From contig BAEM01000043.1 of assembly GCA_000314955.1 (NCBI GenBank), positions 170,063 through 234,062 of the forward strand: DNA of 64,000 nt, in the 5' to 3' direction. The notes under the pieces were generated by a model, which did no database searches, was not told where the DNA came from, and saw only the letters and a program-made list of their open reading frames with translations. Source of the stretch: Paraglaciecola chathamensis S18K6. GTDB lineage: Bacteria; Pseudomonadota; Gammaproteobacteria; Enterobacterales; Alteromonadaceae. The position numbers were made by a program, and so were the translations under genes. Of the stretch, positions 1-10,176 are shown piece after piece; the stretch's first letter is position 1, and each line of letters opens with the position of its first letter.

Positions 1-2
1 CA

Positions 3-1163
3 CTAGCATTTAAAATCACTGATGACCGTTTTGGTTCGCTTACATTCGTACGTATCTACTCTGGTACGCTTAAGAAAGGCGACACCATACTTAACGCCGC
101 TACAGGTAAAACTGAGCGTGTTGGGCGTATGTGTGAGATGCAAGCAGATGATCGTAATGAACTTACATCAGCTCAAGCTGGTGACATCATCGCTATCGTT
201 GGTATGAAAACTAATGTTCAAACTGGCCACACTTTGTGTGATCCAAAAGACCCAATTATCCTAGAGGCAATGGTATTTCCTGAGCCAGTAATCTCAATCT
301 CTGTTACGCCAAAAGATAAAGGTTCAACTGAGAAGATGGGTATTGCTATCGGTAAGATGGTTGCAGAAGATCCTACGTTCCGTGTTGAAACTGACCAAGA
401 TTCAGGAGAAACAATCCTATCTGGTATGGGTGAGCTTCACTTAGACATTAAAGTTGACATCCTTAAGCGTACTTACGGTGTTGATTTGGTTGTTGGTGAG
501 CCTCAAGTAGCGTATCGCGAAACGATTACTCAAGAAGTTGAAGATTCTTACACCCACAAGAAGCAATCAGGTGGTTCTGGTCAGTTTGGTAAAATCGACT
601 ACCGTATCAAGCCTGGTGAGCCAAACTCTGGTTTCACATTCTCTTCAACAGTTGTTGGTGGTAACGTTCCTAAGGAATTCTTCCCAGCAATCGAGAAAGG
701 CTTCAACAGCATGATGGACACTGGTGTTCTAGCTGGCTTCCCTGTTCTTGACGTTGAAGTTGAGCTTTTTGACGGTGGTTTCCACGCGGTGGATTCATCA
801 GCGGTAGCATTTGAAATCGCTGCGAAAGGCGCTTTCCGTCAGTCTATCCCTAAAGCGGGTCCTCAGCTGATTGAACCAATCATGAAAGTTGATGTGTTCA
901 CGCCAGACGATCACGTTGGTGATGTTATCGGTGACCTTAACCGTCGTCGTGGCATGATCAAAGACCAAGAAGCTGGTGTAACTGGTGTGCGTGTTAAAGC
1001 TGATATTCCTCTTTCAGAAATGTTTGGTTATATCGGGTCACTACGTACAATGACATCAGGTCGTGGTCAGTTCTCTATGGAGTTCTCACACTACGCACCA
1101 TGTCCAAACAACGTAGCTGAAAAAGTAATCGCTGAAGTTAAAGAGCGTGACGCTAAAAAATAA
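3..1163 (+). CDS. fusA: Elongation factor G, C-terminal part (5' end outside window)
   Basis: Translation GTPase that drives ribosomal translocation and takes part in ribosome recycling. The reading frame is open from the window edge, so the G domain is missing here. What remains begins in domain II ([13 protein letters not shown]) and runs through domain III, domain IV ([18 protein letters not shown]) and domain V ([22 protein letters not shown]), ending at a TAA after 386 visible codons. A strong terminator follows and no tufA lies downstream, unlike the classical str operon, so this may be a second EF-G copy (many Vibrio/Alteromonas relatives carry two). The family is certain from the sequence; the paralogue assignment is inference. 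Confidence 0.95.
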   Translation, partial: LAFKITDDRFGSLTFVRIYSGTLKKGDTILNAATGKTERVGRMCEMQADDRNELTSAQAGDIIAIVGMKTNVQTGHTLCDPKDPIILEAMVFPEPVISISVTPKDKGSTEKMGIAIGKMVAEDPTFRVETDQDSGETILSGMGELHLDIKVDILKRTYGVDLVVGEPQVAYRETITQEVEDSYTHKKQSGGSGQFGKIDYRIKPGEPNSGFTFSSTVVGGNVPKEFFPAIEKGFNSMMDTGVLAGFPVLDVEVELFDGGFHAVDSSAVAFEIAAKGAFRQSIPKAGPQLIEPIMKVDVFTPDDHVGDVIGDLNRRRGMIKDQEAGVTGVRVKADIPLSEMFGYIGSLRTMTSGRGQFSMEFSHYAPCPNNVAEKVIAEVKERDAKK

Positions 1164-1180
1164 GCGCTTGTTAGCTTTAT

Positions 1181-1219
1181 AAAAAAAGCCTCACTGGTGA
1201 AAACCAGTGAGGCTTTTTT
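1181..1219 (+). terminator. Rho-independent terminator after fusA
   Basis: Perfect hairpin: AGCCTCACTGGT, loop GAAA, ACCAGTGAGGCT, flanked by an A run on the left and a T run on the right. It follows the fusA stop by about 20 bases and can work in both directions, although no gene ends on the other side. Confidence 0.93.
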
Positions 1220-1320
1220 GTATCCGTTATTCGGTCAATACTAATTCCATTAAATTTGCATGTTCGCAGACTTTAGGCCAACGTTTGTACTTGATTGCGT
1301 TATTGCACAAGGACAAGACT

Positions 1321-2970
1321 ATGAAACACGCCCTTTTCTTTATACTCAGCTTAGTGAGCAGTACTGCGCTAGCTGCCCCTACCCATATATATAATATACA
1401 AGGCTACACGCTCAATGATAATAATGAACTCTCCCGCTTTAGTAATATAGTGTTTGATGGGGGAAAAGTTATTGCCTTAGGCAATGAAGAGGCAGCACGA
1501 GCGTATCCCCAAGCTCAAGCCATTGACGGAAAAAGCCGAGTGTTGATGCCCGGGCTTATCGACGCACATGGACATATACTCGGGCTAGGGGGAACCTTGC
1601 TCGCGGTTGATGTTCGAGGAATTCCAAACGCTAAAGCAGCTGCAAAAAAAGTGCGCGACTATGCCCAGCAAAGCCCCGATGCAGGATGGATATTAGGTGG
1701 TGGATGGAACCAAGTCCTTTGGCCAGACAAAGCATTTCCTACGTCAGCCATGCTAGATGAATACGTTAAAGACCGCCCTGTATGGATAAGGCGAATAGAC
1801 GGTCATGCTGGGTGGGCAAATAGCAAGGCGCTTCAGATAGCAGGCATAACAAAAGACACCCTCGACCCACCGGGGGGCAAGATCATGCGTCATAAAAACG
1901 GCGCGCCTACTGGCATACTAATCGATAACGCCATGAACATGCTTGTGGAAAAAATACCTCAAGAAACGGAGCAGCAACTAAAACGCAAACTTGATGCTGC
2001 TAGCGAACACTTGCTCGCTCTAGGAATTACCAGCACCCATGACGCAGGCATAAATTACGCAACATATGAATATTACCTCAAGCGTAGCCGTGAGCTTACC
2101 TTGTCCCTGCGCATATATGCCATGATTGCAGCGACCGATCCTAAATTGGCCGACATGCTAGAGGCAGGTCCAATCCGCGATCAGTATGACTATTTATCTA
2201 TTCGTAGCGTCAAAGTTTACGGTGATGGAGCTTTGGGCAGTCGCGGTGCCGCTATGCTTGCGCCCTATAGCGATGATCATGAGAACATAGGCTTATTACT
2301 TACCCCTGAAAAACAACTAAAACCTCTATTTGATTTAATTATTGGCAGTGGCTTTCAACTCAATATTCACGAAATCGGTGATCGTGGTAACCGTCTAGCG
2401 CTAGATCAATTCGAAGAGACCTTCTCACGTATCAAGGGACAGCACTTACGTCACCGCATAGAGCATGCACAAGTCATTGATGTATCTGACATACCTAGGT
2501 TCAAAACACTCAATATCATTCCCTCAATGCAACCTACGCACGCAACGAGCGATATGAATATGGCACAGCAAAGAATTGGTAAAAACCGCTTAAAGGGGGC
2601 CTACGCTTGGCAGACGTTCGAACAACAAGGGTCCATAGTCGCTCTGGGCTCTGACTTTCCGGTTGAATTAGCCAATCCCTTTTTCGGTATACATGCAGCC
2701 GTAACACGCCAAAACAGAGACAATCAACCCGAAAACGGTTGGCTCAAAGAGGAAGCGGTTACCGTGGAACAGGCATTTAAAGGGTTTACCTTCAATGGAG
2801 CTTATGCAGCGCACCAAGAGCACGTTCTTGGCAGATTAACACCTGGAAAGTGGGCGGACTTTATTTTAGTTGACCAAGATATATTTACCATCAACCCGCA
2901 GGACATCTGGAAAACCAAGGTACTTGAAACGTGGATTGGTGGGGTCAAACGCTATGACAGTGCTTTATAA
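1321..2970 (+). CDS. Secreted amidohydrolase (Amidohydro_3, YtcJ-like)
   Basis: Predicted exported metal-dependent hydrolase of the amidohydrolase superfamily; substrate unknown. The ATG at 1321 is preferred over an upstream in-frame start because it opens a clean signal peptide (MKHALFFILSLVSSTALAA). The metal-binding DAHGH motif lies at about residues 81-85, IHEIGDRG near 349, HRIEHAQ near 378 and GSDFPVE near 444, the usual order for this family, and the 549-residue length is typical. A single gene, convergent with the next one and separated from it by a long inverted repeat. The family name YtcJ says nothing certain about the reaction; YtcJ-like enzymes are known mainly as N-substituted formamide deformylases and peptidyl or aryl amide hydrolases. 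Confidence 0.85.
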   Translation: MKHALFFILSLVSSTALAAPTHIYNIQGYTLNDNNELSRFSNIVFDGGKVIALGNEEAARAYPQAQAIDGKSRVLMPGLIDAHGHILGLGGTLLAVDVRGIPNAKAAAKKVRDYAQQSPDAGWILGGGWNQVLWPDKAFPTSAMLDEYVKDRPVWIRRIDGHAGWANSKALQIAGITKDTLDPPGGKIMRHKNGAPTGILIDNAMNMLVEKIPQETEQQLKRKLDAASEHLLALGITSTHDAGINYATYEYYLKRSRELTLSLRIYAMIAATDPKLADMLEAGPIRDQYDYLSIRSVKVYGDGALGSRGAAMLAPYSDDHENIGLLLTPEKQLKPLFDLIIGSGFQLNIHEIGDRGNRLALDQFEETFSRIKGQHLRHRIEHAQVIDVSDIPRFKTLNIIPSMQPTHATSDMNMAQQRIGKNRLKGAYAWQTFEQQGSIVALGSDFPVELANPFFGIHAAVTRQNRDNQPENGWLKEEAVTVEQAFKGFTFNGAYAAHQEHVLGRLTPGKWADFILVDQDIFTINPQDIWKTKVLETWIGGVKRYDSAL

Positions 2971-3018
2971 TAAGTATGTCTAGGTAAAAACGCAGTGCCG
3001 GTTGGATGTCTTACAAAT

Positions 3019-3073
3019 TTTATCGAAAGAGTGACGTATAATGGCTCAGGTATAAACGCACTCTTTCGATAAA
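3019..3073. repeat. 15-bp perfect inverted repeat between convergent genes
   Basis: TTTATCGAAAGAGTG at 3019-3033 is matched exactly by its reverse complement at 3059-3073, with a 25-base loop. It fills the gap between two convergent stop codons, so a bidirectional transcription end or mRNA-stabilising hairpin is likely, although it lacks the short loop and GC-rich stem of a standard terminator. Confidence 0.7.
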
Positions 3074-3078
3074 CCAGC

Positions 3079-3948
3079 TTATTGGCCGTTATAGAGGGTG
3101 GTTATCCACTTTTCTTCAGTTATAAAATTCCAGGCCCAATCCTTCCATCGCTTATCGAGGCCGTCTTTGAGAACCGCTGCAAGGCTAGCACCGTCAGATT
3201 TTTTATCTGCTACATATTTGGCTGTTTGCTGCATCATTTCAAGGCTGGCTTGGTAGGCTGATTTATCTGTCAATTTGCCGTGCCCAGGGATGATTTTGGT
3301 GTCGCTATCAATCATCTCAAGTACGGTCGCTACATTGCTTATGTAACCGCTAACGGTGCCACCTCCCTCCAAGTCGATATAAGGGAAACGTCCTTGGAAA
3401 AACAGATCGCCTGCGTGTAACACATTTGCTTTTTCAAAGTAGACCACACTGTCGCTGTCAGTATGCCCAGCAGGAAGGTGGGTAACCTTAATGGTGTCGT
3501 CGTTGAAATGAAATGTGAGACCTTGCCCATAAGTGACAACCGGTAACGCAGCATGCGTATGCGCTTTGTTGGCTTTTAAGCGCTTACGTACGTTATCGTG
3601 GGCAAAAATCGTACTGTCTTGCACTTCTTTAAAGTATGCATTAGACCCCGTGTGATCGCCGTGATAGTGAGTATTGATCACGTACTTTGTAGGTTGTTCG
3701 GCAATATCACTTAAGGCTTTAGCAATTTTATCTGCAAGAGGAGCAAATTGGTCATCTATGATTAAAATTCCGTCCTTTCCCGCTGACACACCAATGTTAC
3801 CGCCGGCCCCAGTTAGCATATACGTCGAGCCATTCACTGATTGACTATTTATTTTTACATTAGCGAACCTATCATCTGCAATTGCCTTTAAAGAGCAACT
3901 CAATGCGATGAACATCAAACCAAGCATTGTTATTCTTTTTATCATCAT
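3079..3948 (-). CDS. Secreted metallo-beta-lactamase-fold hydrolase
   Basis: Exported MBL-fold metallohydrolase of unknown substrate. The start at 3948 is chosen because AGGAAA lies a few bases upstream and the protein then begins with a signal peptide (MMIKRITMLGLMFIALSCSLKAIA); a longer in-frame start at 3981 lacks both. The HxHxDH metal motif appears as THYHGDHTG near residues 91-99, the downstream aspartate in HAGDLFF, and the last histidine in IIPGHG near residue 220. Relatives with this layout include class B-like hydrolases and lactonases, but the sequence alone does not tell which. Length 289 residues. No obvious partner gene. Confidence 0.85.
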   Translation of the reverse strand: MMIKRITMLGLMFIALSCSLKAIADDRFANVKINSQSVNGSTYMLTGAGGNIGVSAGKDGILIIDDQFAPLADKIAKALSDIAEQPTKYVINTHYHGDHTGSNAYFKEVQDSTIFAHDNVRKRLKANKAHTHAALPVVTYGQGLTFHFNDDTIKVTHLPAGHTDSDSVVYFEKANVLHAGDLFFQGRFPYIDLEGGGTVSGYISNVATVLEMIDSDTKIIPGHGKLTDKSAYQASLEMMQQTAKYVADKKSDGASLAAVLKDGLDKRWKDWAWNFITEEKWITTLYNGQ

Positions 3949-4031
3949 GGTGTTTCCTGTGTTTATGAGTTGTTCATACATGAACGACGATAGAGCTATT
4001 TTAGTTCATCGACATAAGCGATAATAACGTG

Positions 4032-4244
4032 TTAATTTTCAATAAACTGGAATCGCGGAACGCTTTTACCATTGACCACAACAGATTCATTAAACATGGA
4101 TAATGGCCTGACCCACAAACCTCGTTCGCCATACATAGGGCGATACACCACCAATTCGCTCTCGTCCTCTGAATGTGTGGCAACCCCAATGACTTCATAG
4201 TCATTCCCCTTGTAATGACGGTATTTTCCCACTTTGATGCTCAT
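4032..4244 (-). CDS. DUF1653 family protein
   Basis: Seventy-residue cytoplasmic protein with the DUF1653 pattern: GKYRHYKGNDYEVIGVATHS then LVVYRPMYGERGLWVRPLSMF. A ribosome site (AAGGAA) precedes the ATG. The family is widespread in bacteria and has no established function; the fold is a small beta-rich domain. Stands alone between the MBL-fold gene and dinB, both on the same strand. Confidence 0.85.
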   Translation of the reverse strand: MSIKVGKYRHYKGNDYEVIGVATHSEDESELVVYRPMYGERGLWVRPLSMFNESVVVNGKSVPRFQFIEN

Positions 4245-4359
4245 ACGGTTCCTTACGAAATAATTGATGCTGCCAGTATACCTTCACCTAGAGCAAGGTG
4301 TAACTAGGCATATTGAGTATCGATAAGAGGATGATATGGCATCGCCACTTGCTGCTTGG

Positions 4360-5424
4360 CTAGTGTAGATTCTCAAAGTCAAATACCATCTGTTGAACGT
4401 CACTACTATCGGGTAATCCGACCGATAACCCAACCAATCGAACACCTCTGTTTCCCCGTCGCTCTAGTGCCTGTGCTAGCAACGTTTTAAAGTAGTTCTT
4501 GTCGAGTACTTGGTGTCGGTGCTCAACAGTGGTTTGTTGGAAATCATTAAATTTCAGCTTAACCCCCTGACTCTGAATCGCCAATTTAGGACTGGCTTTT
4601 TCCAATCGGCTGAGCAACTTAGGATATAAGCTATCGAGCATGGCCAGGCAGTCTTCATCAGTTGTAATATCCTGCGCTAGGGTACGCTCTACACCAACAG
4701 ATTTACGTTTGCGACTGACAGTTAATTCACGCTCATCGATACCGTGACTACGATCCCAAATGACGGGGCCAAATTTACCAAACGATTTAACGAATGCATC
4801 GATGGGATATTCCCGAACGTCTTGGCACGTGTACAAGCCCATGTTATTGAGTTTTTGTAAGGTGACCTTGCCCACTCCAGGTATTTTGCCCAGTGGTAAG
4901 TTCTTTACGAAGCTGTCTTGGGTTTCGGGAGTAACGACACAAATACCATTCGGTTTATTCTCATCGCTGGCGATTTTAGCGACAAACTTACAAGGCGCCA
5001 CGCCGGCTGAAGCAGTAAGTTGGGTTTCTTCGAAAATTGCGCGTCGGATGTCTTCGGCTATAAGAGTTGCACTGCCACTGAACAGGTCACTATCGCTCAC
5101 ATCTAAATAGGCTTCATCTAACGATAATGGCTCTATTTTGTCAGTATAACGTAGGAAGATTTTACGAATTTGCTGAGAAATTTCGCTGTACAGTGCCATG
5201 CGCCCCGGTATCAACACTAAGTCAGGGCACAATTTACGGGCATACGCGGTTGCCATTGCTGAGCGCACACCATATTTACGAGCGACATAATTACAGGTAG
5301 AGATAACGCCACGACGATCAGCACTGCCGCCTATAGCTAAAGGCACTGCGCGATACCGGGGGTTATCGCGCATTTCGACTGCAGCATAGTAGCAGTCCAT
5401 ATCGATGTGTATGATCTTACGCAT
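4360..5424 (-). CDS. dinB: DNA polymerase IV (Y family)
   Basis: Translesion DNA polymerase that extends mismatched or damaged templates. The N-terminus carries the catalytic [13 protein letters not shown] motif with Asp8, and the second catalytic pair is in [12 protein letters not shown] near residues 101-109. Helix-hairpin-helix motif [11 protein letters not shown] lies in the thumb region and a little-finger domain closes the 354-residue protein, the usual length. The extreme C-terminus ([10 protein letters not shown]) has a QxxxF-type sequence compatible with a beta-clamp binding motif. No LexA box was recognised upstream by eye, so SOS control is not shown. Confidence 0.95.
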   Translation of the reverse strand: MRKIIHIDMDCYYAAVEMRDNPRYRAVPLAIGGSADRRGVISTCNYVARKYGVRSAMATAYARKLCPDLVLIPGRMALYSEISQQIRKIFLRYTDKIEPLSLDEAYLDVSDSDLFSGSATLIAEDIRRAIFEETQLTASAGVAPCKFVAKIASDENKPNGICVVTPETQDSFVKNLPLGKIPGVGKVTLQKLNNMGLYTCQDVREYPIDAFVKSFGKFGPVIWDRSHGIDERELTVSRKRKSVGVERTLAQDITTDEDCLAMLDSLYPKLLSRLEKASPKLAIQSQGVKLKFNDFQQTTVEHRHQVLDKNYFKTLLAQALERRGNRGVRLVGLSVGLPDSSDVQQMVFDFENLH

Positions 5425-5530
5425 CTAACAAACAACTGTATTTAAAAACAGTTATTTTGCGCAATTCTCCGCCAGAGTCAATGTAAATATTGCTCAATAT
5501 TTACCAGCGGAGAAACGAGCATATCTCAAA

Positions 5531-5764
5531 CTATAGTATTTGGTTTTGTTTCCACTCGTTCAGCTTAGCTTGGCGAGCTTCTTCACGCTCTAAGCGCGCT
5601 TTTTTACGATCACATGGTTCAGGGCAATCGCATGCTTTATCAATCCCCAAAGCACCCAAACCGCCACAACTACCAGCTATAGCTTTGCGTTGTACCAAGT
5701 AGCCCAAGGACATTGCTATAGCTACCACGATGAAAAATACAAATGCTAAAATAAAAGTACTCAA
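5531..5764 (-). CDS. nqrM: Na+-NQR maturation protein NqrM
   Basis: Small membrane protein needed for delivery of iron to the NqrD-NqrE cysteine site of the sodium pump. One N-terminal membrane span (residues 3-25) is followed by the cysteine cluster SCGGLGALGIDKACDCPEPC and a charged tail, exactly the NqrM (formerly DUF539) layout; 77 residues. The start is a TTG at 5764 with GGAGTGA a few bases upstream. It lies at the downstream end of the nqr-apbE cluster, in the same direction, which fits its role. Confidence 0.92.
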   Translation of the reverse strand: MSTFILAFVFFIVVAIAMSLGYLVQRKAIAGSCGGLGALGIDKACDCPEPCDRKKARLEREEARQAKLNEWKQNQIL

Positions 5765-5798
5765 AATATCACTCCGAATTGGTCATTTCCGATAATTA

Positions 5799-6821
5799 CT
5801 ATTGGCGATCAATGAATGGTTCAAATTTCGGCGTAGTATACTCTTTAAATTCGCCGTTTTCTCGCGTGATCATCAATACCGCTAAATCATTCTGTAACGC
5901 CACGTTAAGGGCTTCGTCTTTACCTAGTATGATAAGCGCCGTGGCGAGACCGTCAGCTGTCATTGACGAAGGATGCACCACAGTCACTGCTACCAAGTTA
6001 TGGGTAACTGGCGCACCAGTACGCGGGTCAATCAGGTGAGAATAACGCACACCATCTTCTTCAAAATAGTTACGATAATCTCCTGAGGTCGCAATCGCAT
6101 TCGTCCCTATTGAAATAACCTCCTGAACTGCTCGCTCTGTGGACACCGGCTTTTCAATGGCAATTCGCCACTCGATACCACTTGCCTTGTGCCCTGACAC
6201 ACGCATTTCACCGCCCACCTCAACGAGGTAGTCATGTAAGCCCTGTGCATCGAGTAACTCTGCCACAACATCGACGCCATACCCTTTAGCAATAGTAGAC
6301 AAGTCAACGTACAAATCGTTTTCAGATTTTTTTGCACTATCGTCAAGTAAAATGAGTTTATCTAGTCCAGTGCGCGCCTGAACTTCAGCAATGGTTTGCT
6401 TGCTCGGGCGCTTGTCGGGCTTTGCGTCAGGTCCAAACCCCCATAAGTTAACCAAAGGCCCCACAGTGACATCTAGCACCCCGTGACTTAGCTTGCCTAA
6501 TCTTTTCGCCTCTCGCATCACTTTTAACGTTTCAGGGGATAATGCAAATGGTGCTTCGCTGTGCCACTGATTAAAGCGTGATAACTCAGATTGAGTGTCA
6601 TACGTTGACATCAGCGCATTTACTTTGACTAACGCAGCATCGATATCATCATGTAACTGTTGCTCATCTACATCGCCAGAATTAACGAATTTCACATTGT
6701 ACGTAGTGCCCATGGTATGACCGGTTAAATGACTTTCACTCGGCGCCTGCGTGCAACTTGTAAGTAGTAAAGCGAAAGCAAATAAACCAATCAGTTTAGT
6801 CACGTATCCTAGGTTAAACAT
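5799..6821 (-). CDS. apbE: FAD:protein FMN transferase (ApbE), lipoprotein
   Basis: Transfers FMN from FAD to threonine side chains of NqrB and NqrC. The N-terminus is a lipoprotein signal with lipobox LLTSC, so it acts on the periplasmic side. Visible family motifs are HTMGTTYNV, the DLSTIAKGYGVD block, YLVEVGGEMR, and SHLIDPRTGAP followed by VTVVHPSSMTADGLATAL near the C-terminus, which holds metal and FAD ligands. 340 residues, GAGGTAAG ribosome site. It follows nqrF after a terminator, so it may have its own promoter or rely on read-through. Confidence 0.95.
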   Translation of the reverse strand: MFNLGYVTKLIGLFAFALLLTSCTQAPSESHLTGHTMGTTYNVKFVNSGDVDEQQLHDDIDAALVKVNALMSTYDTQSELSRFNQWHSEAPFALSPETLKVMREAKRLGKLSHGVLDVTVGPLVNLWGFGPDAKPDKRPSKQTIAEVQARTGLDKLILLDDSAKKSENDLYVDLSTIAKGYGVDVVAELLDAQGLHDYLVEVGGEMRVSGHKASGIEWRIAIEKPVSTERAVQEVISIGTNAIATSGDYRNYFEEDGVRYSHLIDPRTGAPVTHNLVAVTVVHPSSMTADGLATALIILGKDEALNVALQNDLAVLMITRENGEFKEYTTPKFEPFIDRQ

Positions 6822-6837
6822 TGTTTTCTTACCTCTA

Positions 6838-6863
6838 TAAAAAAAGGGACCGAAGTCCCTTTT
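6838..6863 (-). terminator. Terminator after nqrF
   Basis: Hairpin AAAAGGGAC, loop of four, GTCCCTTTT, with a run of T on the minus strand right after it. It separates the six nqr genes from apbE. Confidence 0.85.
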
Positions 6864-6906
6864 CTACATGCGTTGTTAACTTGGTTTTCTATCTTGCGAT
6901 AAGGAA

Positions 6907-8133
6907 TTAACCACCAAAGTCATCAAGCATGATATTTTCATCTTCAACACCTAAGTCTTTCAACATGCTGATAACAGCTGCGTTCATCATAGGTGGACCA
7001 CACATATAAAACTCACAGTCTTCTGGAGCTGGGTGATCTTTAAGGTAGTTTTCTAACAACACTTGGTGAATGAAACCTGTCAGGCCTTCCCAGTTATCTT
7101 CTGGTTGTGGATCAGACAAAGCAACATGCCAATTAAAGTTATCATTCTCTTTTTGCAACATATCGAAATCTTCAACATAGAACATTTCACGTAGAGAACG
7201 TGCACCGTACCAGAAAGAAATTTTACGATCTGTCTTAAGACGACGAAGTTGGTCGAAGATATGCGAACGCATTGGCGCCATACCTGCACCACCGCCGATA
7301 AAGACCATCTCTGCATCGGTTTTCTTAGCAAAGAACTCACCGAATGGGCCTGAAATAGTGGCTTTATCACCTTCTTTCAAACTCCAAATATAAGACGACA
7401 TTTTACCCGCAGGTAACGACAAGTTGTTCGGCGGCGGCGAAGCCACACGCACGTTCAACATAATGATGCCTTCTTCTTCAGGGTAGTTAGCCATCGAATA
7501 TGCACGAATGGTTTCGTCGTCTACTTTTGATTCAATATCAAAGAAACCGAAACGTTCCCAATCACCACGATATTCTTCAGGTACATCAAAGTCTTTGTAT
7601 TTAACATGATGAGGTGGAGCCTCAATTTGAATATAACCACCGGCACGGAATGGAACACTTTCACCATTAGGTATTTTAAGCTTAAGCTCTTTGATGAAGG
7701 TTGCTTTGTTATCATTAGAAATAACTTCACAATCCCACTTTTTAATACCAAAGATTTCTTCAGGAAGCTCAATGTCCATGTCTTGTTTGATAGAAACCTG
7801 ACAAGATAAACGACAGCCTTCTTTCGCTTCGCGTTTGCTGATGTGGTCAAGCTCAGTAGGCAGAATTTCACCGCCACCGTCTTTAATGTCTACGCGACAT
7901 TGACCACAAGAACCACCACCACCACAAGCTGATGATACGAAAATGCCTGAGTTTGCTAAGGCCCCTAATAATTTGTCACCAGGCTGAGCAGTAATTGCTT
8001 TGTCTGGGTCACCATTGATAGAAATCGTGACTTCGCCTTCTGGCACTAACTTGGATTTGGCAAACATAATGATCAAAACCAAAGCTAGAACGATGGCAAT
8101 AAACATTCCTACGCCAAGATAAATGTCTAACAT
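6907..8133 (-). CDS. nqrF: Na+-NQR subunit F
   Basis: NADH-oxidising entry subunit of the Na+-translocating NADH:quinone oxidoreductase. An N-terminal membrane anchor (residues 4-24) is followed by a plant-type 2Fe-2S domain with Cys70, Cys76, Cys79 and Cys111 ([10 protein letters not shown] then GCRLSC), and by a ferredoxin reductase-like FAD/NADH module with [22 protein letters not shown] and CGPPMM. 408 residues, the family length. Last of the six nqr genes. Confidence 0.97.
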   Translation of the reverse strand: MLDIYLGVGMFIAIVLALVLIIMFAKSKLVPEGEVTISINGDPDKAITAQPGDKLLGALANSGIFVSSACGGGGSCGQCRVDIKDGGGEILPTELDHISKREAKEGCRLSCQVSIKQDMDIELPEEIFGIKKWDCEVISNDNKATFIKELKLKIPNGESVPFRAGGYIQIEAPPHHVKYKDFDVPEEYRGDWERFGFFDIESKVDDETIRAYSMANYPEEEGIIMLNVRVASPPPNNLSLPAGKMSSYIWSLKEGDKATISGPFGEFFAKKTDAEMVFIGGGAGMAPMRSHIFDQLRRLKTDRKISFWYGARSLREMFYVEDFDMLQKENDNFNWHVALSDPQPEDNWEGLTGFIHQVLLENYLKDHPAPEDCEFYMCGPPMMNAAVISMLKDLGVEDENIMLDDFGG

Positions 8134-8157
8134 CTAATTACTCCTATTCGGTTTCGA

Positions 8158-8766
8158 TTAAATTGATACGCCAGAAAATGACTGGAAGCCCAATGCCATT
8201 AATCCTGCAATCATAAATACGGAACCTAAACCACGCACGCCGTCAGGCATATCTGCATACTTAAGTTTTTCACGTACAGCGGCTAGCAATGTAATCGCTA
8301 ATGCCCAACCTGCACCACTACCTGCACCGTAGAAAATACTTTCGGTAAATGAGTAGTCACGTTGCACCGCAAACGCTACACCACCGAAGATTGCACAGTT
8401 AACAGTAATCAAAGGCAGGAAAATACCCAAAGCGTTATATAGCGCAGGGAAAAACTTATCTAAGGTCATTTCTAGAATCTGAACCAAAGCCGCAATAACA
8501 CCGATAAAGGTTAAGAAGCTTAAGAAACTCAGATCAGTTTCAGGGAAACCAGCCCAGGCCAAAGCGCCAGGCGCAAGAATATTGGCATAAACCAGTTGGT
8601 TCACTGGTACAGATATCGTTAGTACCACGATAACCGCAACCCCGAGACCCATAGCCGTTTTAACTTTCTTTGATACAGCCAAAAACGTACACATACCTAG
8701 GAAGTAGAACAACGCCATGTTTTCTAGGAAGATAGAACGGATAAATAAACTAATATAATGTTCCAC
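8158..8766 (-). CDS. nqrE: Na+-NQR subunit E
   Basis: Integral membrane subunit with six predicted membrane segments. Together with NqrD it forms the intramembrane iron-cysteine site; the conserved TVNCAIFGG motif near residues 118-126 supplies one of the cysteines and MCTFLAVS near residues 25-32 another. 202 residues. Separated from nqrD by four bases and from nqrF by 24, clearly cotranscribed. Confidence 0.97.
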   Translation of the reverse strand: MEHYISLFIRSIFLENMALFYFLGMCTFLAVSKKVKTAMGLGVAVIVVLTISVPVNQLVYANILAPGALAWAGFPETDLSFLSFLTFIGVIAALVQILEMTLDKFFPALYNALGIFLPLITVNCAIFGGVAFAVQRDYSFTESIFYGAGSGAGWALAITLLAAVREKLKYADMPDGVRGLGSVFMIAGLMALGFQSFSGVSI

Positions 8767-8770
8767 GAAA

Positions 8771-9403
8771 TTACTCCTTAGGCTCTACTTGTTCAGGCTT
8801 AATGGTACGAATGAACCAAATTAAACCCGCGATTAAGAAGAACGAGCTGAAAGGTAAAATCAATAAACCATTACCTTGATACCAACCGCCATTTTGAACA
8901 AGTGGCAGAATTTCAAAACCTAGAATAGTTCCGAAACCAAACAACTCTTTAATTGTACCGATAACTATCAATACAAATGAATAACCCAAGCCATTACCCA
9001 GCCCGTCAAGGAAACTGATAAACGGCGGGCTCTTCATGGCGAAGGCTTCCGCACGTCCCATAACGATACAGTTGGTGATAATCAAACCAACGAATACCGA
9101 GAGCTGTTTAGATATCTCGTAGGAATAGGCTTTTAACACCTGATCCACCACGATTACCAATGACGCGATAATCGTCATCTGCACGATAATACGTACTGAT
9201 GAAGGTATCTGTGAGCGGATCAATGAGATAAACAAGTTAGAAAATGCCGTTACCGCAGTAAGGGCAAGTGACATTACTAGTGCCGTCTCTAACTTAGTGG
9301 TTACTGCAAGTGCCGAACATACGCCGAGAATTTGCAGTGCTATTGGGTTATTGTCTAGGATTGGCCCAAACAATACCTTTTTCATTTCTTTAGTATCAGC
9401 CAT
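8771..9403 (-). CDS. nqrD: Na+-NQR subunit D
   Basis: Integral membrane subunit paralogous to NqrE, with six predicted spans. The cysteine motifs [10 protein letters not shown] near residue 29 and [14 protein letters not shown] near residue 112 match the iron-ligand cysteines of the NqrD/E pair. 210 residues, ending in the charged tail KPEQVEPKE. Follows nqrC by 11 bases. Confidence 0.97.
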   Translation of the reverse strand: MADTKEMKKVLFGPILDNNPIALQILGVCSALAVTTKLETALVMSLALTAVTAFSNLFISLIRSQIPSSVRIIVQMTIIASLVIVVDQVLKAYSYEISKQLSVFVGLIITNCIVMGRAEAFAMKSPPFISFLDGLGNGLGYSFVLIVIGTIKELFGFGTILGFEILPLVQNGGWYQGNGLLILPFSSFFLIAGLIWFIRTIKPEQVEPKE

Positions 9404-9414
9404 TATCTAGTCTC

Positions 9415-10176
9415 TTACGATTTCCATGGTTGGTTTTTAAGGTAAGGGCCAAAGCCATTCTCACCCAGCCAATAATCAAGTGTATTTTGCACGCCGTTAC
9501 TGGTTAGCGTAGCACCTGATAAAGCGTCAACTTCATAAGGATCACTTGCTTTAGCGCCCTTAGTTACGTCAATTGCCACTTCACCATCTTTATACAATTT
9601 CTTACCATCCCACTTCGCTTTCCATTCAGGATTCTCAACTTCACCACCAAGACCTGGGGTTTCTTGTTGATCATAATAAACAAGTTCACGAACGGTATTA
9701 CCGTCAGAGTCGACTGCGAGCATGGCGTACATTAAGTTCCATAAACCACTGCCGTTGATAGGCAATACAATACGTGTCACTTCACCGTCAGGGTTAGAAA
9801 TTAAATACACACTTGCGACATTAGGACGACGTAATATACCGGCTGTATCAGGCTGAGGCTTGATACTCTCATCAGGATTACGTGCCGCTTTGTACATATC
9901 GTAATCAGCGTCTTTTTCAACATACTGACCCGTTGCCAAGTCGACAAATCTTTGCTCTACGCGCTTGGCATAAGTCGCAGCGATTTGATCTTTGCTTTGA
10001 CCGGCTTCAAGTAAGCCAGCTGCTTCTAAGATATTGGTTTGTTTGTCTAGTTTTGCATTCGCTTGTTGTAGAGAACGAAGACTTACCGCCGCCGTAGATA
10101 CAATAACCGAGCAAACCAAACACACGGCGATCACTACGCCGACCGTTTTGCCTAATGTTTCTTTTTTAGCCGACAC
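9415..10176 (-). CDS. nqrC: Na+-NQR subunit C (GTG start)
   Basis: Periplasmic flavoprotein subunit. I place the start at the GTG at 10176: the protein then begins [18 protein letters not shown], as in other NqrC, and GGAGG lies seven bases upstream, inside the end of nqrB (11-base overlap). A longer frame from 10245 would overlap nqrB by 80 bases. One N-terminal membrane span precedes the periplasmic domain. The covalent FMN site is Thr223 in LSGATLTS. 253 residues. Confidence 0.95.
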   Translation of the reverse strand: MSAKKETLGKTVGVVIAVCLVCSVIVSTAAVSLRSLQQANAKLDKQTNILEAAGLLEAGQSKDQIAATYAKRVEQRFVDLATGQYVEKDADYDMYKAARNPDESIKPQPDTAGILRRPNVASVYLISNPDGEVTRIVLPINGSGLWNLMYAMLAVDSDGNTVRELVYYDQQETPGLGGEVENPEWKAKWDGKKLYKDGEVAIDVTKGAKASDPYEVDALSGATLTSNGVQNTLDYWLGENGFGPYLKNQPWKS

